This document shows positions 51,549-60,637 of a stretch of 64,000 nt of DNA, in pieces. Under the pieces are notes generated by a model. It searched no databases and was not told the origin of the DNA. It saw only the letters and a program-made list of their open reading frames with translations. This DNA comes from Opitutaceae bacterium (GTDB lineage: Bacteria > Verrucomicrobiota > Verrucomicrobiia > Opitutales > Opitutaceae). The stretch spans positions 1 through 64,000 of the forward strand of contig JACKPU010000006.1 in NCBI GenBank assembly GCA_024233285.1. The letters run 5' to 3'. A program made the translations under genes and the position numbers. The first letter of the stretch is position 1, and each line of letters begins with the position of its first letter.

Positions 51549-54500
51549 ATGAGTGCCCCGTGGAAAAAGAGCCTGCTGGCTGTCGTCTGCGTGTTTGTTT
51601 TCTGCGGCGGATTGCTGTGTCTGGCCCCGGTGCAAACATGGCTCGCACGTCGGGTGCTGGCGGCGAATCCGCAGTATCAAACGCAACTGCAACGGGTGCA
51701 TGTGGGCTGGAGCGGAGTGAGCGCCGCGGCGGTGCGAGTAAGTTATTCCGGCGCGGTGCTGACACTCCCGTCACTTGAGGCGGATCTGCCGGTGCTGGCG
51801 GCTGTGTTTCGCGATAAGGTTGCCGTCACGCGATTGGTCTCGCGCGGTTGGACGCTTGATCTGACGGAATATGCTCCGGCGCAGGAAGTGGCCCGAGGTC
51901 TGCCGCGCGGTCCGCAGTTCTCTTTGATCAATTCGGCGTATGCGGATGCGCCGGCCGTGCCGTTGCAAACGATGTTCCAGGGCGTCTTCGCGCAATTGCA
52001 GCTCCCCGTGGATTTGTCACTTGAAGGGGCGGTATTAGAGGGCACGGTCATTCTTCGCGGCACGGATGTGGAGCCGCCTTTGCCGGTCAAGGTCAGTTTG
52101 GTCGGCGGCGGTTTGCGGGTCGGGTCGGAGAGTAACTTCTCGCTGACCGCCCGGGCCGATTTCTCCGGGCCGGCGGCACCGGTCAGTCTGCTTGATCTCG
52201 GCGGGAATCTGCGCGCGGTCATGGATTCGCCCCGCACCTTTGCCAAGATCGTGCTCAACGTAAACGCGCAGGCATCCGGCGGCGCTTTTCCGCAGGGCGT
52301 GCAATTGAGCGCCGAGCTTGCGGCGGCTCAGGTCAGCGGGGGCGAAAATTACGCGGTTACGCTGCAATCCGTGGGCAAGCGCCTGCTTGATGTGCAGGCC
52401 AACTTCCCCGCCAATAGTCCGCGCTTAGGCGGTGTATGGCGGTTGGACATGCGCGATACCGACGTCGCACCGTTCGTGCTCGGGCGACGTCTGCCGGCGT
52501 TTGAAGCCGTCGGCGCAGGCATGTTTGAAACCGATGCCGCCTTTGCCGAAATCCACTCGGCCGGGCGCATCAAGTCCACGGTGCACCGTTTGGAAACGGT
52601 GGTGCCGGGCTGGGCTGATCTGGGCACGCTCACGGTTTATGGTGAATTTGACCTGACTCAGCAGGGTAGCCAGACGCGGGTGGAAAAACTCGAGGTTGAG
52701 ATTGCGCGGCCCGATCCGGTGCTGACGATTCGGGCGTTGCAGCCGTTCGAGTTCGATGCTGCCACCGGCGGTTTGAAAGTGGCCGATCCGCAAGGCGAAT
52801 TGCTGGCCGTGGCGGCGCGAGCCATGCCGCTGGAATGGCTGCAACCGATGCTGACCGACATCGAACTGCAGGGCGAAGGGTTGCATGGTCGATTGGTGGC
52901 GGCGGCCCGTGATGGCGGGATGGTGCTGCGCACCACGGCACCGTTGCACGTTGATAATTTCAATTTGACGCGGGCGCACCGACTTGTGTTCGACCAGGTC
53001 GGTTTTTCGACCGAACTCAGTGCCGATTATAATCCGCAAGGGTGGCAGGTTGCGCTGTCCAACTTCCAGTTGTCCAGCGGGGAGGAAACCCTGATCGAGG
53101 CCAATCTGCGCGCCGGCGGTTTGCAAAGTGGCGATGCGCCGATCAAGGCCACCGGCACCGTGAATCTCAATTTGGTGCCGTTGGGCAAGCAGCCGCCGGC
53201 GGCGGGAATGCTGACGCTGACCGGCGGAACGGTGGGCCTAGATTTTTCCGCTACGGTAGGAGCGACTCAAGAACTGCAGGCAAGCGTCAAGGTGAGCGGT
53301 TTGACTGCGCCGGAAGCGATCTTGCCCACGGTGGAAAGCACGTTGCGGGCATCGCTTGATGAAGCGGGCACGATTACCTTCAACGTGCCTCTGACAGTGA
53401 CGGCGGCAAGCCCGCGCCGGGTCTCTGATCTGATTGTCGCCGGTTCGCTGGTGTTGGATGCAACGGGTGGCCGGATCAACGCCCGGTTGGGTGGAAAGCA
53501 AATTTACGTCGAAGACATGCAGGTGCTTTCCGTGGTCTTGGCCGCGGCACCGTCCGGCGATGAGACTGTAGCGTCAGGCGGCGCGGACAGCGTGCCGTTC
53601 TGGCAGGGTTGGACCGGCGAGGTCGCCTTGGACGTGAAATCGCTTTTTTACACGCCGCAGTTTGAACTGCGTAACGTCGGTGGCTCGGTTCGTTTGGAAT
53701 CCGGTGCGCTCAAGCTCGACGGCATCAAGGCCGGCGCTGGCGAGACGGGTGCGCTGAATTTGCAAGGTGCAGTCAACTTCGATGCGCGCCGTGCCCGCCC
53801 TTACGATCTGAACGCGGATGTGAAGGTGAAGGACTTTGATTCAGGCCCGCTGTTTCGCGCGCTCGACCCCACGCGCGCCCCTCAAGTCGAGGGGCGTTTT
53901 GATTTGGACTCGAAACTGATCGGGCAGGGACGCACGCCGATAGACTTGCTAGACCGCACGCGCGGCGAAGCCAGATTGACCAGCACCGGCGGGGTGTTCC
54001 GTCTGCTGTCTGCGGACGTTTCCTCGAAGGTCGAGCAAGCCGGCAAAATCGCCGCCGTCGGTGCGTTCATCGGCAATGTCGCCGGCGTGCTGGGCAAGGG
54101 CGGCAAGGACGCGACAAATTTTGCGAACAAAGCGCAGGCGGTCAGCGAGTTTTCCAGGCTTCTGACGGCGATTGTCTATGATCAATTGACTGTGGCGATC
54201 ATCCGCGATGACGACCTCAACACGACGCTGCAGAACTTCTCACTGATCTCCCCTGAGATGCGCCTTGCCGGCAAAGGCGGGCTCACTGCCGTCGATGGCA
54301 AAAGCTTTCTGGAGCAGCCATTGAACTTGGAATTGCAACTCAAGGCCCGCGGTCGCACTGGCAATGCCTTGCAATACCTGCATGTGCTCGCTGCCGAACC
54401 CGACGCGCTGGGCTACGCGGCGTGCACATTGCCGCTCAAGGTTGGCGGCTCCTTGCTTAAGCCGGACACTTCCGAACTGCAAAGCGCGCTCGTTAAGCTC

Positions 54501-54554
54501 GCCGTCGAACAAAGCGGCGCCGGTGATCTGCTGAATCGGTTGCTGGGCAAGTAG
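51549..54554 (+). CDS. AsmA/TamB-like envelope protein
   Basis: Start set at the ATG at 51549 (MSAPWKKSLLAVVCVFVFCG); a TTG 18 bp upstream is possible. 1001 residues with an N-terminal membrane helix and then long repeating beta-strand segments, a pattern of AsmA-like proteins. The C-terminal 250 residues (SKLIGQGRTPIDLLDRTRGE, YDQLTVAIIRDDDLNTTLQN, MRLAGKGGLTAVDGK, LPLKVGGSLLKPDTS) match the AsmA C-terminal-like domain. Proteins of this class form hydrophobic grooves spanning the periplasm and are thought to move phospholipids to the outer membrane. A role in outer-membrane lipid homeostasis is therefore likely but inferred. Confidence 0.85.
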   Translation: MSAPWKKSLLAVVCVFVFCGGLLCLAPVQTWLARRVLAANPQYQTQLQRVHVGWSGVSAAAVRVSYSGAVLTLPSLEADLPVLAAVFRDKVAVTRLVSRGWTLDLTEYAPAQEVARGLPRGPQFSLINSAYADAPAVPLQTMFQGVFAQLQLPVDLSLEGAVLEGTVILRGTDVEPPLPVKVSLVGGGLRVGSESNFSLTARADFSGPAAPVSLLDLGGNLRAVMDSPRTFAKIVLNVNAQASGGAFPQGVQLSAELAAAQVSGGENYAVTLQSVGKRLLDVQANFPANSPRLGGVWRLDMRDTDVAPFVLGRRLPAFEAVGAGMFETDAAFAEIHSAGRIKSTVHRLETVVPGWADLGTLTVYGEFDLTQQGSQTRVEKLEVEIARPDPVLTIRALQPFEFDAATGGLKVADPQGELLAVAARAMPLEWLQPMLTDIELQGEGLHGRLVAAARDGGMVLRTTAPLHVDNFNLTRAHRLVFDQVGFSTELSADYNPQGWQVALSNFQLSSGEETLIEANLRAGGLQSGDAPIKATGTVNLNLVPLGKQPPAAGMLTLTGGTVGLDFSATVGATQELQASVKVSGLTAPEAILPTVESTLRASLDEAGTITFNVPLTVTAASPRRVSDLIVAGSLVLDATGGRINARLGGKQIYVEDMQVLSVVLAAAPSGDETVASGGADSVPFWQGWTGEVALDVKSLFYTPQFELRNVGGSVRLESGALKLDGIKAGAGETGALNLQGAVNFDARRARPYDLNADVKVKDFDSGPLFRALDPTRAPQVEGRFDLDSKLIGQGRTPIDLLDRTRGEARLTSTGGVFRLLSADVSSKVEQAGKIAAVGAFIGNVAGVLGKGGKDATNFANKAQAVSEFSRLLTAIVYDQLTVAIIRDDDLNTTLQNFSLISPEMRLAGKGGLTAVDGKSFLEQPLNLELQLKARGRTGNALQYLHVLAAEPDALGYAACTLPLKVGGSLLKPDTSELQSALVKLAVEQSGAGDLLNRLLGK

Positions 54555-54587
54555 GCGTGCGGAAGACCTTGTCCCGGCCGGGGACGC

Positions 54588-55592
54588 ATGTATGGTCAAA
54601 GCGTGATCACTTCCGTTGATTTTCGGAGATTCAAGGCGCTGCGCGAAGCGTGCGTGGAGTTGAAGCCGTTCAATCTCGTGATCGGGCCGAATGGGAGCGG
54701 TAAGACGAGTCTCATTCAGGCACTGTTACGGCTGCGCACGTTGTCGCGATTGGCGGGTGAAACCAATCCAACGTCGCAGGAAACACGATCTGCAGGACCG
54801 GCGATCGAATTTCGGTTTGGTCCCCCAAATGATTCCGCAACGGCGCGACTGTCTTGTGTGTCGGAAATGGTCTGCGACCAGGTGGAGTTTGCCGGCATTG
54901 ACGTTGCGGCGCGCAAGACCCTGCAGGCTTGGATTTCGGGCATCCGGGCCTACTTGTTTGACCACTACGCGATGGCCGCGGGCGGGGTGGCGGCCGCGGG
55001 TCTGGAACTGGCAGCCAATGGCGCCAATCTGGCCGTGGTGTTGGCAAATCTTCAGACGGAACACCCTGTCGCCTTTGGCCGGTTGCAGGATGAGCTTGTG
55101 CGCATCATGCCGGAGTTTGGGGCGATTAAATTTCAGCGGTCGGGCCAGACCGTGCAACTGGCGCTGACGTTGAGTGATGATTCGGGGGTAGTGTCGGCGG
55201 ACAATCTCTCGCAGGGCACACTGTATGCGCTGGGCATGATGTTTCTCGCGTTTCATCCCGCCCCGCCGTCGGTTGTGTGCATTGAGGAAATCGATCGGGG
55301 CATTCATCCGCGCATGTTGCGCGAAGTGCGCGACCTGCTTTACCGGCTCAGTTATCCCGGCGATTTCAATGAAAACCGTCCACCGGTGCAGGTCATTGCG
55401 ACAACGCATTCACCCTACCTGCTCGATCTGTTCAAAAATCATCCGGAAGAAATCATCATCTCGCAAAAGCACGGAACCTCGGCGCACTTCGAACGCTTGG
55501 CCGATCGCGACGATCTGGCGGACTTGCTGAGCGAGGGGTCGCTGGGTGACATCTGGTTCAGCGGCATCCTTGGCGGGGTGCCGGAAGAGTGA
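54588..55592 (+). CDS. AAA ATPase of the ABC/OLD-like (AAA15/AAA21) type, first gene of a two-gene cassette
   Basis: 334 residues from the ATG at 54588; a GTG at 54603 (ITSVDFRRFKALREACVELK) would also fit the family N-terminus. Walker A GPNGSGKTSLIQ near residue 35, ABC-like signature LSQGTLYALGMMF near residue 207, Walker B PSVVCIEEIDRGIHP near residue 228 and the H-loop ATTHSPYLLD near residue 271. The middle third is a helical insertion without coiled coil. RecF/OLD-type ATPases of this kind drive nuclease partners. The stop overlaps the next gene's start by one base (TGATG), so a complex of both products is likely. Confidence 0.87.
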   Translation: MYGQSVITSVDFRRFKALREACVELKPFNLVIGPNGSGKTSLIQALLRLRTLSRLAGETNPTSQETRSAGPAIEFRFGPPNDSATARLSCVSEMVCDQVEFAGIDVAARKTLQAWISGIRAYLFDHYAMAAGGVAAAGLELAANGANLAVVLANLQTEHPVAFGRLQDELVRIMPEFGAIKFQRSGQTVQLALTLSDDSGVVSADNLSQGTLYALGMMFLAFHPAPPSVVCIEEIDRGIHPRMLREVRDLLYRLSYPGDFNENRPPVQVIATTHSPYLLDLFKNHPEEIIISQKHGTSAHFERLADRDDLADLLSEGSLGDIWFSGILGGVPEE

Positions 55593-56254
55593 TGAAGCTG
55601 GCCCTGCTCAGTGAATCGCCGGCCGATGAGGCCGGTGTGCGAGTGCTGGCCGAGGCGGTGCTGGGTGAGCGGGTGCAGCGGGTGCAACCGCATCTGCGGG
55701 CGCGCGGCTGGCCCAACGTCGCCCAAGTGCTGCCGCCGATCATCCGCCATCTGCATTTTCGCACCGACGCCGACGGCTTGATTGTGGTGGTCGATTCGGA
55801 TGACACCGTGGTGCACACGACCGAGCACGAGGCGGACGGTTACTTTCATCCGCATTGCCGGTTGTGCCAGTTGCGCGCGGTTTTCCGGCGCACGACCAGA
55901 AAACTGCCGCCGGCGCGCGGCCGTGAGCGCGTGCTGCGTTGTGTCGGCCTCGCGGTGCCGGCCATCGAGGCGTGGTATCTGTGCGGGCGCGACGCCACTG
56001 TCACCGAGGTGGCGTGGACTGAAGGACGGGAACACGGCCGGCAGCCGTATTCGCGCGCCGAGCTGAAGCAGCGCGTGTATGGCACCTCGCGACCGAGCTT
56101 GCAGCACGAGATTGATTGTGCCCTGCGCGAGGTTCAGCGCCATCGCGGCGACACACGCCGTTTGGAAGCGGATTTCCCCGGAGGATTCGGAGCGCTGGCC
56201 CGGGACTTGCGGGCGATGCAACAGGCCAGACCAAGCGGCCAGCGGACGGGTTGA
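55592..56254 (+). CDS. Predicted TOPRIM-like (DUF4276-like) effector, partner of the ATPase
   Basis: Start taken at the ATG at 55592; a GTG at 55589 is possible. 220 residues. The order of acidic motifs fits a TOPRIM fold: Glu8 in LLSESPADEAG, Asp68/Asp70/Asp71 in LIVVVDSDDTVVH, and Glu126 in PAIEAWYLCG, the last resembling the E-A/S-W motif of DUF4276 proteins. An insertion HPHCRLC (residues 86-92) could bind zinc. The C-terminal 60 residues are Arg-rich, suggesting nucleic-acid contact. A metal-dependent nuclease is the best guess; I did not identify the family with certainty. Confidence 0.7.
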   Translation: MKLALLSESPADEAGVRVLAEAVLGERVQRVQPHLRARGWPNVAQVLPPIIRHLHFRTDADGLIVVVDSDDTVVHTTEHEADGYFHPHCRLCQLRAVFRRTTRKLPPARGRERVLRCVGLAVPAIEAWYLCGRDATVTEVAWTEGREHGRQPYSRAELKQRVYGTSRPSLQHEIDCALREVQRHRGDTRRLEADFPGGFGALARDLRAMQQARPSGQRTG

Positions 56255-56321
56255 TTTTCGATCAAAGGCCGCCGAAAAGCTTTGAAAAAATCCGCGGGCT
56301 GGGCGCCCATTGTTTCAGCTC

Positions 56322-58565
56322 ATGCCCCTGTCGCTTCCCCCCAAGCGTTCCTATTTGCCCCGACTCGCCGAATTCATCGCGGCAACCATCGCCCGGATGC
56401 TTTATCGGGTGCGCACCTTTGATCCCGCGCATATCCCGGCCCAAGGCGGCGTGCTGATCGTCGCCAATCATTTGTCTTACGTGGACCCGGTCCTATTGCA
56501 GTTGGCCTGTCCGCGGCCGATCCGGTTCATGGGCTACAAGGGCCTGCGGGTGCATTGGTTCTTTGATCTGGTTTTCCGATGGAGCGGTGCAATTCCAGTC
56601 AGCAGTGACAGTGCAACCGAAGGGATGCGTTTGGCGCTCAAGGCCTTGCAAGCTGGCGAAGTCGTGGCGGTTTTCCCCGAGGGGCATATCTCACGCACGG
56701 GGCAATTGATGACGATCAAGCGGGGCTTCGAGGTATTGGCGCGCCGGGCCAATGTGCCGGTGATCCCTGCGTTCATCGACGGCATCTGGGGCTCGGTGTT
56801 TTCTTTTGCCGGCAACACCTACCTGTGGAAATCGCCGCGGCTCATGCCGACCCATGTGTTCGTGGCCATCGGTAAGCCGATTCCTCCGGCCGAGGCCGAT
56901 CCGGCCCATTTGCGCAAAGCCATGCTTGATCTGGGCGCGGAGGCATTCGAACAACGTCCCGTTTTGCGGCGGCATTTAGGGCGTGAGTGCGTGCGGTCAT
57001 TGGCCAAGCACCCTTGGCATTTGCAGGTGGTGGACCGCACGATGGAGCGGCGTCCGGTCAGGGCCGGGCAGTTGCTGGCGGCGGCGGCCGCGCTTTCGCG
57101 ACATATTCGCCGCCACGTGCCGGAACATCGCGTGGGCATTGTGCTGCCCCCGGGCGCGGGTGCCTTCATCGCCAATCTCGCGGTGTCGTGTGCAGGCAAG
57201 GTGCCGGTCAATCTCAACTTTACTGCCGGGCGGGCGGCATTGGAAACGAGCATGCGCATCGGTGGCGTGAAAACGGTGATCTCGGCCGACGCGATGAAGG
57301 CAAAGGTGCCGAATTTCCCGTGGCCGGAACGCACCTGGGATTTGCGCAAGGAGATCGAGGCGATGGGGGGCAAGAAGGCGATTCTGCCGTGGTTGATCGC
57401 CGCGTGGGTGCTACCCAACCAGTTCATCCCGATGTTGCTCGGCATTCCGCAGGTCGGCGATCGGGCCGAGGCCGGCCTGCTTTTTACCAGCGGCAGTTCG
57501 GGCGAACCCAAGGGAGTGGCCCTTTCGCATCGCAACATTCTCGCGAACTGCTCGCAGGTTTCGTCGCTTTCCATTCTGCCGCAAAGCGCGTCCTTGCTGG
57601 CGTGTCTGCCGGTGTTTCATTCCTTCGGCTTCACCATCACGCTGTGGTATCCGATGATTCGCGGCTGTCATGTGGTCACCGTGCCGAGTCCGCTCGATAC
57701 ACGAAAAATCATCGACGCGATCCGCGACGAGGAAGCCACGGTCTTGATCGGCGCGCCGACCTTTGTGCGACCGATTCTGCGCAAGGCCAAGCCGGGCGAA
57801 TTGAAGTCGCTCGAACTCGTGGTGACCGGCGCGGAAAAACTTCCCGACGATCTCTACCAGGCGTTTCTCGAACAGTTTCACCTTGAGATCATGCAGGGCT
57901 ATGGACTCACGGAGACGACCCCGGCGAGCAACATCAATCAACCGCATCCGCCGGTGACGACCTTCACGGCCGAGCCGCAGGTGGGCAAAAAGGCCGGTTC
58001 GGTCGGTCGTTTGCTGCCGGGCATGACGGTGCGGATCGTGCATCCGGAAACCGGCGAGGAAGTGCCGTTGGGAGATCAGGGCATCGTCTGGTTTCGCGGG
58101 GCGAATGTCTTCGGTGGTTACCTCAACGACGAGGAAAAGACCCGCGGCGCTTTCCAAGACGGCTGGTTTGTCACCGGCGATCTCGGGCGGCTGGATGAGG
58201 AGGGCTTTTTGTTCATCGAAGGCCGGCTCTCGAGATTCTCCAAAATCGGCGGCGAAATGGTGCCGCACGGCACGATTGAACAGCGTATCGTCGAGGTGTT
58301 CGGTTGGGAAGGGGAGGAAGGTTACTGCGCCGTGGTGATGGGCGTGCCTGACCTGACCAAGGGCGAGGCGTTGGTCTTGCTCACGACCAAGGAGGTCTCG
58401 GGCGAGCAGCTGCGCGAGAAACTGCTTGCGGATGGATTGCCCGGCTTGTGGATCCCGAAAATCATTCGTCGCGTTGATTCGATTCCAGTGCTGGGCACGG
58501 GTAAGCTGGATCTTAAGGGCTGTCGTGAAGCCGCCATGGAGGCCACGGGGGGCACCTGCACATGA
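56322..58565 (+). CDS. Fusion of 1-acyl-glycerophosphate acyltransferase and AMP-dependent acyl ligase (Aas-like)
   Basis: Start set at the ATG at 56322 (MPLSLPPKRSYLPRL); an upstream in-frame TTG is at 56310. About 747 residues. PlsC-type domain (residues 20-200): HX4D in VANHLSYVDPVLLQ near residue 49 and FPEGHISRTG near residue 122. AMP-forming ligase domain (residues 240-740): P-loop LLFTSGSSGEPKGVALSHRN near residue 388, GYGLTETTPASN, and FVTGDLGRLDEEGF. This matches the 2-acyl-GPE acyltransferase/acyl-ACP synthetase class, which re-acylates lysophospholipids. It lacks the MFS domain (LplT) found fused in some homologues. Overlaps the sialidase-like gene by 4 bp. Confidence 0.9.
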   Translation: MPLSLPPKRSYLPRLAEFIAATIARMLYRVRTFDPAHIPAQGGVLIVANHLSYVDPVLLQLACPRPIRFMGYKGLRVHWFFDLVFRWSGAIPVSSDSATEGMRLALKALQAGEVVAVFPEGHISRTGQLMTIKRGFEVLARRANVPVIPAFIDGIWGSVFSFAGNTYLWKSPRLMPTHVFVAIGKPIPPAEADPAHLRKAMLDLGAEAFEQRPVLRRHLGRECVRSLAKHPWHLQVVDRTMERRPVRAGQLLAAAAALSRHIRRHVPEHRVGIVLPPGAGAFIANLAVSCAGKVPVNLNFTAGRAALETSMRIGGVKTVISADAMKAKVPNFPWPERTWDLRKEIEAMGGKKAILPWLIAAWVLPNQFIPMLLGIPQVGDRAEAGLLFTSGSSGEPKGVALSHRNILANCSQVSSLSILPQSASLLACLPVFHSFGFTITLWYPMIRGCHVVTVPSPLDTRKIIDAIRDEEATVLIGAPTFVRPILRKAKPGELKSLELVVTGAEKLPDDLYQAFLEQFHLEIMQGYGLTETTPASNINQPHPPVTTFTAEPQVGKKAGSVGRLLPGMTVRIVHPETGEEVPLGDQGIVWFRGANVFGGYLNDEEKTRGAFQDGWFVTGDLGRLDEEGFLFIEGRLSRFSKIGGEMVPHGTIEQRIVEVFGWEGEEGYCAVVMGVPDLTKGEALVLLTTKEVSGEQLREKLLADGLPGLWIPKIIRRVDSIPVLGTGKLDLKGCREAAMEATGGTCT

Positions 58566-59746
58566 GGCTGGAGTGGGGCGATCCGGTCCTCGTGGCCGAA
58601 TCGCCATTCTGCAACGAGCCCGGAGTGGATCGTTGGGGCTATTATCAATTTCCGGTGCTGGACCGATTGATGGACGGGCGCATTGCGGTTACGTTTCACA
58701 TCAACAAGGACAGCGCGCGCGCCTACGGCAAAGGCACCGACGAACCCAATCGCGGGGTGAGCGCCGATGGCGGCATGACTTGGACTCGGGCTTTTCCCAC
58801 CGATGCCGTGGCGGGTCTGGTTTTGCCGGATGGTCAGCGCGTGCGCGTGGGCACGGCGGATGTCACCCCGCGGCCCGCGTTGGTGGCTGACTATCAATTG
58901 CCGCCGACGCGCGGCACGGCGATTGGCAGTTACGGCCAGCAGCCTTACGTCACTTACCTGCACCGGGAGTTGCCCGCTGAACTGCAAGGGGTGCCGTTGG
59001 CGCGGTGGGATGCAGCGGCCCAATGCTGGCAGACGGAGCGCGCGCGGTTGGATGATCCGGACCTGTTACGCGCTTCGGCCGAAGGCGTTTTCCCGGTCGT
59101 GTGGTGGGGCGATGTCAATCTCGCCCCGGACGGATCGCTGATCGGTGTGGTCTATCCCGCTCGACTCGAGGGCACGGAATTCGCCCACTGGCACTGCGGC
59201 TGTTATCGGTCGGTCGATGGCGGCCGTTCATGGCAGCTGGCAGGCCGGATCCTTTACCGGCCCGATTCCACGATTGATTGTCACGCGGCGCAACGGGACG
59301 GGTTTTCCGAACCGGCGAGTGTTATCCTACCGGATGGCGAATTGGTGGCCGTGCTCCGCACGACCGATGGCAATGGCGACGGCCCGCTTTACCTCTGTCG
59401 CTCTGTGGATCTCGGCGTGACCTGGACGCCGCCGAAGATTTTGCGGCGAAATGGCGTGTTGCCGCGGTTGCTGCGCTTGGCCAACGGAATCTTGGTGATG
59501 AGCACGGGTCGCCCGGGCGCGGATCTCAGTTTTTCCTCGGACGGTCGCGGCGAAACCTGGTCCGAGCCGCATCTGCTCGTGCCGATCACGAGCGACTATA
59601 ATCAGCACGACTCCTGCGGCTACACCTCCCTGCTGGCTTTGGATGACAATGCGTTTCTCGTGGCCTATTCGTGGTTTCAGAAGCCCGCCGGCCACGGTGG
59701 GACGCGCAAGGCGATTTATGTTCGGCGCGTGCGGGTGCAGCCGTGA
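58562..59746 (+). CDS. Sialidase-like (BNR/Asp-box) beta-propeller protein
   Basis: 394 residues without a signal peptide. Asp-box repeats are visible: SADGGMTWTRA, SVDGGRSWQLAG, SVDLGVTWTPP and the degenerate SSDGRGETWSEP, so it has the six-bladed sialidase fold. An EPASVILPDGELV stretch could supply a catalytic Glu, but an arginine triad could not be confirmed by eye. Exo-sialidase, another exo-glycosidase or a sugar-binding protein are all possible. It starts 4 bp inside the end of the acyltransferase/ligase gene, so they are in the same transcript although their activities do not obviously connect. Confidence 0.82.
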   Translation: MRLEWGDPVLVAESPFCNEPGVDRWGYYQFPVLDRLMDGRIAVTFHINKDSARAYGKGTDEPNRGVSADGGMTWTRAFPTDAVAGLVLPDGQRVRVGTADVTPRPALVADYQLPPTRGTAIGSYGQQPYVTYLHRELPAELQGVPLARWDAAAQCWQTERARLDDPDLLRASAEGVFPVVWWGDVNLAPDGSLIGVVYPARLEGTEFAHWHCGCYRSVDGGRSWQLAGRILYRPDSTIDCHAAQRDGFSEPASVILPDGELVAVLRTTDGNGDGPLYLCRSVDLGVTWTPPKILRRNGVLPRLLRLANGILVMSTGRPGADLSFSSDGRGETWSEPHLLVPITSDYNQHDSCGYTSLLALDDNAFLVAYSWFQKPAGHGGTRKAIYVRRVRVQP

Positions 59747-59783
59747 TTGACGGCTCATAATTTCCTTGGGAGAGAGCAGGTGT

Positions 59784-60635
59784 ATGCCTAGCCCTTCCGC
59801 GCCCCAGCCTCTCAGCGAGCAGCAAATCGCTTTCTTTCAAACCTTCGGATTCCTCGCGTTCCCCGGTCTGCTCAAGGACCGTATCGATGAGATTATCCGA
59901 GAGTTCACCACCATATTCCAAAAGCGCGGCGGGGGCCACGACGGCCGGCCCCACGATGGACGCAAGCGCTCCTGCATCGTGCCTTTTCTCGACCAAAGTG
60001 CCGTGCTGTGCACCTTGCTCGACGATCCGCGCATCAGCGGCATCGCGTCGTCGCTGCTGGGTGATGATTTCAACTACATGCCGAGCGACGGAAACTATTA
60101 TTCCGGCGACACTGGCTGGCATTCGGATGGCTGGCATCGCGAGACGATGCATATCAAAATCGCGTTCTATCTCGATCCGCTCACGCGCGACACGGGGTGT
60201 TTGCGTGTGATTCCCGGGAGTCATCGCATCGGTGACAAGTTTGCTGACGATCTGCATGAGCAGCTCAACAAATCCGCCAAGTTCTGGGGCATGGAAGGCA
60301 AGGACGTGCCGGCGATCGCGCTCGAAACCCAGCCGGGCGACATTTTGGTGTTCAATCATAACACCAAACACGCGGCGTTTGGTGGCAATGGCTGGCGGCG
60401 CATGTTTACCATGAACCTGTGTCAACGCTATCCCGAGGCCCGCGTGCAAGAACTGCGCGATTACCTCAATGGGGTTTCCCGTTTCTGGGTCGAGCGCGCC
60501 TATGGTGAAATCATGATGAATACCGCCGGTCCGGACCGTTTGCGTCACTTGGAACAAGTGATGGCCAATGACGGGCATATCGCCGAACTCTCGCGGCAAG
60601 CTCGCGAATCGATGGCCGAACCGTCGCGTGGCTGA
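59784..60635 (+). CDS. Phytanoyl-CoA dioxygenase-family Fe(II)/2-oxoglutarate oxygenase
   Basis: Start set at the ATG at 59784 (MPSPSAPQPLSEQQIAFF), preceded by AGAGAGCAGG as a ribosome-binding site. 283 residues. PhyH motifs: iron-binding HxD in DTGWHSDGWHRETM near residue 115, the distal His in FNHNTKHAAFGG near residue 197, and Arg in WRRMFTMNLC, which would bind 2-oxoglutarate. It should hydroxylate an unknown small molecule in the cytoplasm. Its end is 2 bp from the convergent glycosidase-like gene. Confidence 0.9.
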   Translation: MPSPSAPQPLSEQQIAFFQTFGFLAFPGLLKDRIDEIIREFTTIFQKRGGGHDGRPHDGRKRSCIVPFLDQSAVLCTLLDDPRISGIASSLLGDDFNYMPSDGNYYSGDTGWHSDGWHRETMHIKIAFYLDPLTRDTGCLRVIPGSHRIGDKFADDLHEQLNKSAKFWGMEGKDVPAIALETQPGDILVFNHNTKHAAFGGNGWRRMFTMNLCQRYPEARVQELRDYLNGVSRFWVERAYGEIMMNTAGPDRLRHLEQVMANDGHIAELSRQARESMAEPSRG

Positions 60636-60637
60636 AT

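Noticed and set aside
54555..56321. The ATPase/TOPRIM-like pair as part of a prophage or integrated island
   Set aside because: No integrase, tRNA target, direct repeats or change in base composition could be seen around it; the flanks are ordinary chromosomal genes.
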